A stretch of 64,000 bases of DNA from Hyposmocoma kahamanoa. Lineage: Eukaryota > Arthropoda > Insecta > Lepidoptera > Cosmopterigidae. The first letter of the stretch is position 1, and each line of letters opens with the position of its first letter. Under the pieces are notes generated by a model that saw only the letters and a list, made by a program, of their open reading frames with translations, made no database searches and had not been told where the DNA came from. The stretch lies in NCBI RefSeq assembly GCF_003589595.1, contig NW_020654422.1:16814951-16878950 (forward strand), in the 5' to 3' direction. The position numbers and the translations under genes were made by a program. Positions 53,800 through 64,000 of the stretch are shown one piece after another.

Positions 53800-56700
53800 A
53801 AGTATTTATTTACTTCAATTTGTCAAACAAAACAAACAACCAAATAGTTTAAATAACTTACGGGCATTATTTCTGGCGTTTTCGCGGGTATTAAATAATT
53901 TTCGCTATAAACATTTCATTGATATTTCAAAAATTACTTGATAGTTTATGCAATTAAAAATATATTTCGAGAAAATTGTTTGCTTTTATGGCTTTTAATA
54001 TTAATTTTTAAATTTCGATTGCAAATGACGTTGAAATAGTGACTACGAAAATAAAATTTTACTATAGTAACTTGAAAAAATGTACATAAAAAAATATTTT
54101 TAGATATTGTAGCATTTGAAAACTTACATATAATAAGTGTTTTTTTTAATACGAAAGTATTTAGCATATAGCTTTGTTTGCAGTATACAAATTATTAAAA
54201 TGAACATTATTATGTAATAACAGTACTTCATAAAAAAATAATAAGCCGTAAATAAATAAAAAAATAGTAATAGTGTAAAATTTTACAGCTGCGTAAGTAA
54301 GTACTATACTATTAATTTAAATTTAGTGCATATTTACTTATGTATTTGTTTAATTTATATAAACAAAATTTATTTCAATTTTTGTTATCTATCATCACAT
54401 CGGTTAGTGCCTAAGTTAATTTTAAAGGAAAGTAGTACGTGTGAGTTTGAGGGGTGGAATTATATATGAGATTCATTGCCTCATAGGCAAATTAAATTAT
54501 TTTTTATCTGTTCAATAGAAAACATGTGAGGTGGATAAACGTGATGCTATTCAAGATTATAATCAAAATTAAATCTCAATGGGAACGAATAATATATTAA
54601 AATAGTGTCACTAGACTTTTAAACTTTAACTGTAAAAACATGTTAAGACGTTCGACATTTAAATTTTACTAACTTAAATTTTCACTTTGTCCGACGGTGT
54701 TAAAATTTCAACATCGAAGTTATAATTTAACAATACCAATCATTTGTATTAAGATAATGAATCCAAAGTTATGCACAATATGTTAGATTTCACATATTAA
54801 ACAATGAATATCCAATGAATGGCTAAAATTTACAAGAGAATTCCGCGGATGAATCAGAAAATGTGGTCCGTTATAATTATGAAAAGGGCTTTGTTGTGTT
54901 GTGAATAAAAATCTTATATACCCCCTATGAATGTCACCCCTAACATAATGGTTGTTTATATTTTCCACAACACGTCAATAATACACAATCACGGAAACCC
55001 AAGACGCTAACATAAATATTTAATGAACAGGTACACATCGCCGATTGGCGCGAGTTAAATCTTCGTTTCCCGTTGATACCGCGAACTGTGACGTATAGTT
55101 TTGTATATCTTGAAACTTCGCTCACAGTATCTGCCGGACTCTCGAACTGGTGCCAAAAGTTATTTTGGTCAATATGGTGATGTTTTTATTGCGCGTCGCG
55201 ACGCCGCCGGCTGCGAGTTACACGACAAGCAATAAGACGTGTAAACTGCTGACACTTCAGGCCCTCACGCGGCGTCGCACCTAATGGCCGATTCAGAACG
55301 ATTTATCACGTATTCTGTCTAAGGAAATTGAATTTGGCGACGGCTGCTTTTTCTCAAACCATTATAATCCTTTAATTAAACTCTTCTATTTTATTTGACG
55401 TCGACATTCTCACGTGTTATTAGATTTTAAAATGAGTGCACTCATTTATCGTTCTATATCTTCACAATTAAATAAAGGAAATATATTTGCTTAATTTGCA
55501 TACCCTATTGCATTGTTCAGCAATTTCCGATAAAAGCCTTGTAGATGAATATGAATTTGAACGCCATCAGTGTAATTGAATACGTAAAGTTGCCTACAGA
55601 AGTTGCATATTACACAGGCATAATTGGGAGGTAGTCGATACGCGGTCCGGATGCAGTAACCATAGCCCTGCCCATTCGCTTACACGCGGATCATATAACC
55701 GAGTTCACAGATAAAACCTCGACTTATAGTTTATTACTGCGTTGTATAATGAAAGTAGATTATTGCAAAGCAGTCAAAACACAATAAAAAAATACGTGAC
55801 TGTGTAAGCATCAAACGACTTTTCGAATTCATAACGATGTGTCTACCAGGTGCTATAAATAACAATGCGTATCAATTTGAAATTTGTTGCAATAAAACAA
55901 ACACTAGAACATAAAATGTAATTGAAGATTGTATTTAAAAAAAATTAAAATGTCTGATACGTCTTTTTTAATCTCAATTGTTCGATCATTAAAGTCTTCT
56001 TTCAAATGCAATTATTATGTACATTTTCACTCATATTAGTAACAAACCAAAAACGATTAACAACAAAATTGTACTCTATGTATGTAGTATAACTAGCGAG
56101 AAAGGTTCGTAATATTGAATGAGTTCCAACCGGTCCCTACCTGCTACATTGACCTGCAAGTTCCCTAATCCCTTAACCGCTTGCCCGACCACGAATTAAA
56201 CTCCACTCAATGATGTGATTCTTATTTGTTTACTACAGTCGACCGTAGTTTATACTTTTACGGGTAACATGTAGAGACCGTTATCCAATCGTAAAGATTG
56301 AAAATTACACTAAGTATTTTCTACAATTGTCTTAGAACAATGTTTTATTTATCGTAAATTGTTTCCAATGTCAGTTTTATTACAAACGTTAAATATAGAT
56401 AATAAATTAACCTATATAAGAACGTCGGTAAATATCGCTAAGCCTCTTGTGCTATGGTAAATGTACATATTAATTACGTCAATAGAATATTGACTCATTT
56501 ATTTGTTTTTCCCTTGATTGACGCTATGTTTTATTTCCCGTTTTCATTATGAATGAATTAATGAGTGGATTATCTCCGATCCAACAGGTAAAACATGTAT
56601 TTATTTTCAAATGCATTTTATATTATTGTACGACGCTTCAAACCGAATATTTATAATTTAATTTAAATGATCATGAAATTATTTAAATTAATAGTTATCC

Positions 56701-58260
56701 ATACTTTTAACTAATTAGCTTAATTATACGACCCATTGACACTAAAAAGACGATTTACGACTATTCGTTATATATTATTGTTTATTTGCCCATTGCATGT
56801 GTGATTTTCGTGTAAAAGTGCGTGGTAATTATTTCATTCTAAGATTCGGACTTGTGCTAAGTGTAGAGCTAAATCAAAAAAAGAAAAGCACGAAACCTTA
56901 CAACAGCTTTTGGTCCACTATCCACAAGCGAGAAAGATAATCGTGACATAAGTCAACGTCTTTATTACTTAACTACAACATTTTATGCTGCTGTATATGT
57001 ATGTAATGTTACTACATTTCAGCTCTTAGCAGTTAGATTGTCGTCGAGAATAATAGCGTAGCTGAAAAATTTCGCGGTTAAACTGGAGACGTTACTGACT
57101 GGCTGGTTGCGACTGTCCAGTAGCCTCGCTCTATTCTCGGACTCCTATTTGTGGATTTCTCTCCCTCGCACTGTCCCGATGAAATCAACCGTACCATCAG
57201 AACGATACAGTTTAAAATTAGTCCTAATGACGCACTCCATCCGACCTTCTCGACGAGGGGAGCTAAAAGGACCTACTCCTTACCTCTTATTTATCTTAAT
57301 TTCGCTCTCCAAAGAAGTGGCAAATGGGGATTATGGTTGTGAAATTCATGTCGTTCGCGCTTTTGTGCGACATCCCCACATATGTTTATGCAAGTAAACA
57401 GTTTAAAGTAATAATATCAAGTTGTTTTTGCATTTTGTAAAAGAGATTTCATTCTAGTGATATAAAGTTCATTAGTCACATATGAAACCAGTCCACGGGG
57501 AAACCAGTTCTTATTCCCTGATTCATTGGATTGAAATAAAAGTGATCTATGCCAGACTACCTGTATAAACCGCAATTACCGTATCGCAATAACATAGTGT
57601 TTATTAAATGCTAATTTCCTGTTAATTACAACCTTATCCACTCGTTTAGGGCATTCTGTTAGCTCTGCAATGTCAATTGTTCGTCTCATGCAAGAGCACG
57701 GAAACGTTAAATGATTTATCACTGTAATTATTCTCATCTCCGTCAGCTCGTAATGAAAGGGAACTGAAGCGCTCTTGAATTCATTTCACCATTCTCTAGA
57801 AGGTTCACAGGTAATCACTTGCTTTTACGAGCCGATTTCGTCCTATCTACAAACGTTGCACCACACGTTAAACTTTATTACTCTATGACTGTTACATTAG
57901 TTTCTCGATTAATTTTGCTTATATAAATTAGAAGTGTGGAATTTTTCGATGGACCTAGTTGGTATTGTATAGCAACCAATATGTAATGTGAAGCTCCTTT
58001 TGAGTTCACTTGTTAAACTATCGTTAAGGTTCACCGGGTATCGGTTACTGGCGATTTAATTAAATTTGTTATTTGTACGTTTTATTTCGCGATGCGGGCC
58101 GTGTTCGCTTTGATTGTGTTTCGGTGTGCGCTCGATACCTTTGTCTTCCAATGTAGCTTCTATTGGTTTATTGTTGTTGTTGAACAACTGCTTTTCCTTT
58201 GTGGAGGCTTAAATTTTATCTAGTGTTTATAGAGTTTCAAATCAATTCCAGCAAACGAGT
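53800..58260. other. Probable long intron or intergenic DNA, unassigned
   Basis: AT-rich; several short frames but none with both splice sites and recognisable protein. The frame at 57107-57397 has no family resemblance. No interspersed repeats recognised here, unusual compared with the rest of the window. Confidence 0.4.
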
Positions 58261-58267
58261 TCTTGTA

Positions 58268-58540
58268 TTTGTTTTTTTTTTATAACGTCAAGTGACGGGA
58301 TGAACAAGTCCTGCACCTGATGGTGAGCTACACGCCTGTCCAGTTACTAGACACCACTACTGCACCCGTTACCTTGATACATATGTTGACAAGTGCCATG
58401 TGCCTGTAATTTCACCAGTACCTTTACCCTTCAAAACTGGAACACAGTAATGCTGACTTTACTGCTTGGCGGCAGAAATAGGTAAGGTGGCAGTACTACC
58501 CTGGACGAACTCTTTGACTAGGAGCTCTACTGTTACAAAA
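58268..58540 (+). repeat. Interspersed repeat family A, copy 8
   Basis: tttttttttataacgtcaag, tgacgggatgaacaagtcct, aataggtaaggtggcagtac, ggacgaactctttgacta and ggagctctactg. Confidence 0.85.
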
Positions 58541-58634
58541 TATACCTAGTGTTTAATTCCTCATAATTGTAAACATCGTACTAGTGCATTATCTATATAA
58601 TGTAACCCAATGTGGTTGCGGTACTCCAACAATG

Positions 58635-58920
58635 TTTTTTTTAGTAGCAGTAGAGCTCCTTGAGAAAGAGTTCGTCCAGGGAAGTACTGCCACCTTACCT
58701 ATTTCTGCCGCTAAGCAGTAGTATGAGCATTACTGTGTTACGGTATTGAAGGGACTTATCAACTTGTATCTCAGTGTGACGGGCGCAGTGGCAATGCTCC
58801 ATAGACTTTTGTTTTTAAAAAAAGAAAATTAATTCAGAGTAGCAGTGTAACTGTTATGGGTGGACGTGTCGCCTACCACCAGGCGCACGACTTGGTCGTC
58901 CTGTATCATAAAAAAAAGCG
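58635..58920 (-). repeat. Interspersed repeat family A, copy 9 (inverted to copy 8)
   Basis: agtagagctccttgagaaag, gttcgtccagggaagtactg, ccaccttacctatttctgcc and cgcacgacttggtcgtcctg, ending in ataaaaaaaa. About 95 bp separates it from copy 8. Confidence 0.85.
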
Positions 58921-59689
58921 TGAGCCCTTAATGTCCAAACAACTGTGCTATCTCAACGCAGCTACAGATTGTGCAATCAAGGTGGCAACATATTACTAGT
59001 AAAGAAAGCATCACATTCTACACTTTCATAAACTAGTAGGTAAAAGGAACAAGATTAAAGGACAAAGGACTTTAATGTCTCAGTTTAAAATTCAACACTT
59101 TTTTTCCTTAAACAAAATACCATGTCAAAAGCACTGACAAATGTGCATCATAATAATTACTATTCCAGTTTCATACATCTATCATACTTCCTCAACCTAA
59201 ACTCCAATTACGTCAAAAGCAATAATATTCTACTAACTAGAACAGTTGGATTCTGCGAATACTGAATATCACAAGGAACTCTATCTGACTTCAGGTTAGT
59301 TTACAACTCGCTTCACAGCTACAAAGTTATAAACACTCCTTACAAAGTATTTATATATGTATGGATTTTAAATAGCACAAGTACCATTGTGGCAATATTA
59401 TTACCGCTTCAAGTTATATTTACCGCTTTGTGATAGTTTTATTGGAGCTGGCCGAGACTTGTCACACAAGTCCTGCCATAAAATGTAGCGAGTTTCACAA
59501 AATGGGTAGGGTCTGAAAAACTGCTAAAGCTGAGATACTTCATATATCTAATAATAGGTGTAACTAAAAACGATATTATTTAATTAAAAATGCTTATGTT
59601 AAGTTGTGGTTACGTAAGGTTTTTTTTATTCTATTTTATTTAGGTCAATGTCAAATAATCAGTTATTCCATAGGTAAAATGTTTACACT

Positions 59690-60130
59690 TGGAAACGTCA
59701 TTTGTTAAGCTACTGCTCGTTCACTACGCTGATCTCCCTGAGAAGAACGAGCAAGAAACTCTAGGGATTGCTCTTTTCAAATAAACTTAAATGCTATGGA
59801 ATAAATACACTTGGAATCATAATTGTGTGGAATCTAGACTCATGTTGTCTTTCCACACATCTTTATCTAACAAATACTCTTTAATTTTGTAATATGACTT
59901 TTCAATTAAAATACTTTTCATGTAAGTTTTAAACTTAGGAAATGATAATCTTAATATATACACCGGAATGTTATTGTAAAAACGTATACAGTTCCCCATG
60001 AAATAATCGTGTACCTTAGTTAAACGAAATCATGGTACCATCAGTTTGGACTTTGTTCTAAGGTTAATATTGTGGATATCTTCTTTCTTAACGAATATAA
60101 TATTTGAATATACAATTCTGCAAAATGCAC
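59690..60130 (-). mobile_element. LINE remnant, C-terminal ORF2 fragment
   Basis: Reverse strand reads 'KEDIHNINLRTKSKLMVP', a stop, 'FRLTKVHDYFMGNCIRFYNN', 'IPVYILRLSFPKFKTYMKSI' and 'KSYYKIKEYLLDKDVWK'. The pattern 'FYN.LP......FK......L..K.YY...(E/D)FL.DKD.W' is the C-terminus of a lepidopteran non-LTR retrotransposon ORF2. Degraded. Confidence 0.6.
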
Positions 60131-60732
60131 GTCCTGATTTTATCGTCAAAACGATTTCTCATAGATACTCGACTGTCTTTGCAATCATGTGGTCCTAGAC
60201 CGTCACACTGGCTCAATGCTAGTTTGGGGAATTCACACATTCTTCAAGAGTTATGTACTTTCTTCGACTCGCAGATACGCTCTTTCCAGAGAGGAGTTTC
60301 TACTAAGCTTTAACAAATTTTTGTAACTTAGAAATTGAAGTCGTGTGTGACACGTACCTACACGACGTACCAGAGGGATTCCAATCGTAAACCTCTAAAT
60401 TGAGAAGTAACCGTTCCCTAATTTGGCTACAATCGTGAGATCGCTCTTGGAAAAAGAAACAGAATAAAACCGATTTTATTGTTTTGACTAAAACTCATGC
60501 CGACGCCTAGGCTTGGCTGGCTGGATTAATCATGAAATCTATATTCGTCACAATTCATTTATAAACTGTAAAACGTGTAGCTAATCGTAAATTTGATCCA
60601 TCTGAATATTGCAAAAGGAAATTTTGTACGACTGTTGTGTAACGTGTTCTTTAGTCTACAGTTCAAAATCTTTAAAAACATAATTGTAGAGCCCGTCAAA
60701 TGGTAGAGCCACGAAATTATGGTGATCAATGG

Positions 60733-60790
60733 ATTTTGACCGAAAGGATCATCGAGAGAAAGAGTGAAAGACTTAGCGTGTACAGAAGTT
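60733..60790 (+). repeat. Repeat F, copy 1
   Basis: ttgaccgaaaggatcatcga, gagaaagagtgaaagact and gcgtgtac are shared with 61273-61330 in the same orientation, about 540 bp apart. Confidence 0.6.
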
Positions 60791-61092
60791 TTAACCCCGC
60801 GCTTTATTAACGTCTTAAATCGGGTTAAAACCCATTAATGCCCGAAATCCAGGGCGAAACTATTTACAACTAAATATTTGTTGTAAATGTTGTTTTGTTA
60901 AAATGTAATGATATTGTTACAAAATGTTTATTGCTTTCTGATGTAGACGATTCGATTTGCCTTTCTATTCAATCTATTTGCTTGAAAATTTGACGATACA
61001 AAAATTCGTTATCGTATACACTTGAATCGATTTTCATAAAAATCCTTAGTAGTAAACATCCACAGGATTGCAACGTGGGTCATTACCACAAA

Positions 61093-61148
61093 ATTTTTTG
61101 TACGAAAAAGAGGCAATTGTGGAGTTGCCTCTTTTTCGTACAAAAAAT
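61093..61148. repeat. Perfect 24-bp hairpin
   Basis: Arms 61093-61116 and 61125-61148 (attttttgtacgaaaaagag plus gcaa and the exact reverse complement), loop ttgtggag. It lies between the two copies of repeat F. Confidence 0.9.
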
Positions 61149-61272
61149 ATTTTTACGTGGAAATTTGTAATAAGTATGGAATTATACCAAATTCCGTATT
61201 CGCCGTTTCCGCCCACGATAAAGGGCTCTGGGTTAAAACCCGGGCGGGTTGACCGAGTTTTAATCCTGCCCA

Positions 61273-61330
61273 TCTCTGATCTTGACCGAGAAGATTATCG
61301 AGAGAAAGAGTGAAAGACTAGGCGTGTACC
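61273..61330 (+). repeat. Repeat F, copy 2
   Basis: See copy 1 at 60733. Preceded by gggttaaaacccgggcgggt; copy 1 is followed by a similar cgggttaaaaccc word. Confidence 0.6.
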
Positions 61331-63370
61331 ATATTTGTCTACAACCTTCACTTTCCAGCTGGTGAGTTATAATAATCGTGAACTTTAATGTCTTCTACCT
61401 ACGGCATACTGTGTCAAGACAACCCAGAACTTCTAAATGCTGACCGCGTCACTGGTAGCCACCATTAAATACCTATCACTAAAAAAAGAAAATCTCCAAC
61501 AGTATTTATACATCATTGCGTATTTCTAATTAAACATGTTGACATTTTGAAATGTGTCATCAAGCTTGTAAAGCGGACTATTCGGACTCTGCTGAGTTTC
61601 ACAAGTAAAGTTCAGTCAAAGTGTTCATTTGCAAATAGCAAGCTTATAGAAACATCGGGGTGCAAGACAGATGTCGAAAGAACAATTAGAAGTTTTTGCC
61701 TCGGCTCATTAACTACCGAGCACGGAGATACCCACGAGACTTGTTAATTTAGTTTACTTTGCAGAACAAGTGAAAAGTTTAAAAAGCCGTCGGCGCTAAA
61801 AATGCTCTGGCATTGACTGCTTCCTTTTCTCGGCCTTAAAAAATATTTTTATTTTGAAATAAAAGGACGTACATAATATTACTATTACGAATATGAAGTC
61901 TCTTTATTTTGGAAAGTGTATATGAACACGTTTTTTGTGACATACATGTCTATTCATAACAAGTACCTTATTTATTTTTGCTCTTGCAGTTGCATAAAGC
62001 AACATGGTAATGTTATTTATGTATTTAATTCTGTTTATTGTCAAAATTATTAAAATATGTATAATGTCACTTTGCATATGACAGAGTGAGGAATACTGTG
62101 ATTCGTGAACGATGTGGTTCAAAAGAGACGTGGTAACAAAATTAGAGGAAGGTACGTTTATGTGGTTTGAGCACACGGTGCGAATGAATGAAAATGGAGT
62201 GACGAAAACGATATATTGAGCGAACGTGGAAAGCAACATTGGGAGAGAACTGCCACGACGGACTTTTTCAGATCAAATCGAGTGTTTTTAAACTGGCTAG
62301 AGTACATAGAGAGAAGAGTAAGATAGCTTGTATAAAAAGTTTGATGAATGTAATTGAAGTAAAAGGGCCAGGAACGTGCAAAATGGCGACTGATAATATC
62401 TGCTAGCATTTTTATTTTCAAAATCGCTTAAATTTGTTTTACGCAGCTGGACCATAAGACCATTTGAAAAAGCAAATAAGCTGTTTTACATTCCATAAAT
62501 GCCAATATAATGTGCGTTTGCATTTATTACTGCAGTAGTAATTTCCACAAAATTTCAAGACCTTTAATCAAAAAGGTATAGCGCATGTATAGTTTCTTAA
62601 CTCTCGTTTGAGATATCCATCAATACTCCATTGTATCGTAGACTAATTCAAGTGGGTTTGTTACAAACTGTTAGTCTTATCTGGAAAGCATCGGACCATT
62701 GAGACGCCTGCGCACCGTCTTTGAATTGTAGGCGATTAATTTTACTGAAGGCTATCAGTTTGATAACTTTCTTTTGAACTTTTTCCGCAAAAGTTTTCCG
62801 GTATAATTGTATTTATGAATATGTAAAACCTACTTTATACCCAAATACGATGTCTGATAACTATTCTTAAAATCAGAAACGCCTATCCTTTCTGCAATAT
62901 CATATCCAAAACAATTGATGGACCGATCAGAAGATCTGGTAGCCTAGTCCAATATATAACGCAGGTAGGCATAGCCATAGAAACACTGACAGCTATGCTG
63001 CCTATTCATCCATTGAATACAGCCTGTCTCTAGTTCTTATAAATTGTGTATACTTTCATAAATTGTGTATACTTTTGATACACACTTCAAAAGTGTGTAG
63101 AAAGCTAGCAGTTTTTGCTAATTACTGAATATCAGGTTTTTGATGACTTTTTTAACACAAGTCTGATTTTCAGTCATTGGCAAAAACGTGCTTGATCCTA
63201 TGACACTTTTCATGTGTGTAGTATGTGGAAAAATCTCATTTACAGCACAAAATAAGTGCGACTAAATGTAAACTACCGATAATACAACTTTGGTAAATGC
63301 CTCCACATAACCTTAAACTTGTTTATTCATATTAAAACAATGTATTTTTATTTGTAAGTTTTATTGAACG
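61331..63370. other. Unassigned AT-rich DNA
   Basis: No exon, RNA gene or recognised repeat on either strand. A tandem duplication of ataaattgtgtatactttca is present at about 63039-63077. Confidence 0.4.
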
Positions 63371-63385
63371 ATCGAACGGACGTCG

Positions 63386-63457
63386 GTAATTTCACAAAAA
63401 TAATTTAATACGTCAATGTTTGACTACCGTGACATTAAATTATTTTTGTGAAATTAC
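63386..63457. repeat. 24-bp inverted repeat hairpin
   Basis: Left arm 63386-63409 (gtaatttcacaaaaataatt plus taat) and exact reverse complement at 63434-63457; 24-nt loop. Confidence 0.85.
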
Positions 63458-63524
63458 TGTAGAGTAACTAGTAGTAGTTTGATGTAATTATTAATACAAA
63501 GATCAAAAACTTAGAAAAAATTCA

Positions 63525-63598
63525 TTCGATCCAGCTGGATTGGAACCAACGTCTTCCAGCAAACCGTGGCTGAAGCTATGCCAGCTAAACCACGGAAA
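63525..63598 (-). repeat. tRNA-like SINE head or tRNA pseudogene
   Basis: Reverse strand: ccgtggtttagctggcatag (A-box-like), gctggaagacgttggttcca and atcc (B box GGTTCCAATCC). No convincing acceptor stem or anticodon loop, so not a functional tRNA. A related degraded copy of ctggaagacgttg and tccaaccggatcga lies at 63675-63712. Confidence 0.5.
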
Positions 63599-64000
63599 TA
63601 ACTAACAGACCTTACGAATTTTTCTATGTGCTGTTACAGATCTTCGTTTTTATTTTTAACGACTTTTGCTGTTTTCTGGAAGACGTTGACGTTGACGAGT
63701 CCAACCGGATCGAAGGAATTTTTTCTAAGTGTTCGATGTTTGTATTAATTAATAATTATAACAATTTTTATCTTCGTAGTGTTTTCATATTAATGTCTGC
63801 TTCAGTATTGTTAAAATACTTTATCTAGGACCAGAGACCTGTACCAAATAATATTTTGTTCCTTTGACATGTATCCACGCAAGCTTTCTAAAAGACCCGA
63901 CCATCCGTTTCGTTTCATTGCATTACATTTTTTTTTACCCCCGACATAAAATGAGGGGAGTTATAAGTTTGAATCCTGTACTTATCTTATCTGTCGCGTT

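Noticed and set aside
56551..56588. Possible exon MNELMSGLSPIQQ before GTAAAA
   Set aside because: No convincing acceptor upstream and only 13 codons; kept out for lack of support.
57107..57397. 96-codon plus-strand frame
   Set aside because: No recognisable domain and an overlapping second frame; no splice context that would join it to the 53-kb candidate exons.
58092..58225. ATG-initiated frame MRAVFALIVFRCALDTF as a signal-peptide exon
   Set aside because: Short, no donor at a sensible place and no recognisable mature protein.
63525..63598. Functional tRNA gene
   Set aside because: A- and B-box-like words are present, but no complete cloverleaf or clear anticodon; better explained as a SINE head.
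1..64000. CRISPR array, bacterial or viral genes
   Set aside because: No regular short direct repeats with unique spacers; all recognised coding sequence is insect-type spliced genes or transposable elements.

Overview
The window looks like nuclear DNA of a moth or butterfly (Lepidoptera). It is AT-rich, has small exons separated by long introns, and is crowded with short mobile elements, many typical of lepidopteran genomes: a tRNA-derived SINE with a 'cccagcaatgggacg' tail, mariner, hAT-like and Harbinger-like DNA transposons, foldback MITEs, and 5'-truncated non-LTR retrotransposons. No bacterial operons, rRNA genes, CRISPR arrays or convincing functional tRNAs were seen.

Two protein genes can be read by joining exons on splice signals and phase, and they lie head to head. 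TTC17 (tetratricopeptide repeat protein 17) runs on the minus strand from its start codon at 29022 to beyond the left edge. Eleven exons (740 codons) are visible, ending inside the second TPR block. PGAP2 (post-GPI-attachment to proteins 2, FRAG1/DRAM/Sfk1 family) runs on the plus strand from 33290 to 46544 as six exons giving a complete 285-residue protein. The products act separately: TTC17 is a TPR scaffold with an apparent signal peptide, and PGAP2 is a Golgi membrane protein of GPI-anchor lipid remodelling. The 4.3 kb between their start codons must hold both promoters.

Layout: 1-29022 is TTC17, with a 15-kb intron (11143-26237) that has collected most of the mobile DNA. This includes a DD41D mariner (13707-15014), a Harbinger-like scrap, a 3,500-bp hAT-like element with an exact 8-bp target duplication (16715-20214) carrying a nested non-LTR retrotransposon and a further GC-rich insertion, a 1.2-kb foldback transposon (22212-23440) and another LINE end (24660-25310). 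29023-33289 is intergenic. 33290-46544 is PGAP2, whose introns carry five interspersed-repeat types and four of five copies of one palindromic MITE. 46545-52800 is mostly featureless AT-rich intergenic DNA, beginning with a large inverted repeat that supplies the only nearby polyadenylation signals for PGAP2. 52840-53800 resembles a promoter and first exon(s) of a third, plus-strand gene: it is richer in CpG, has YY1/Pho-like and CTCF-like motifs, and has strong GTAAGT donors. No later exon of that gene was recognised before the right edge, so 53.8-64 kb is probably its long first intron.

Limits: exons were joined by eye. TTC17 exons 5-7 have no obvious counterpart in human TTC17 and rest mainly on consistent splice phase. 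Repeat family names are descriptive labels (A-D), not database names. Similarity statements come from memory of the families, not from searches.
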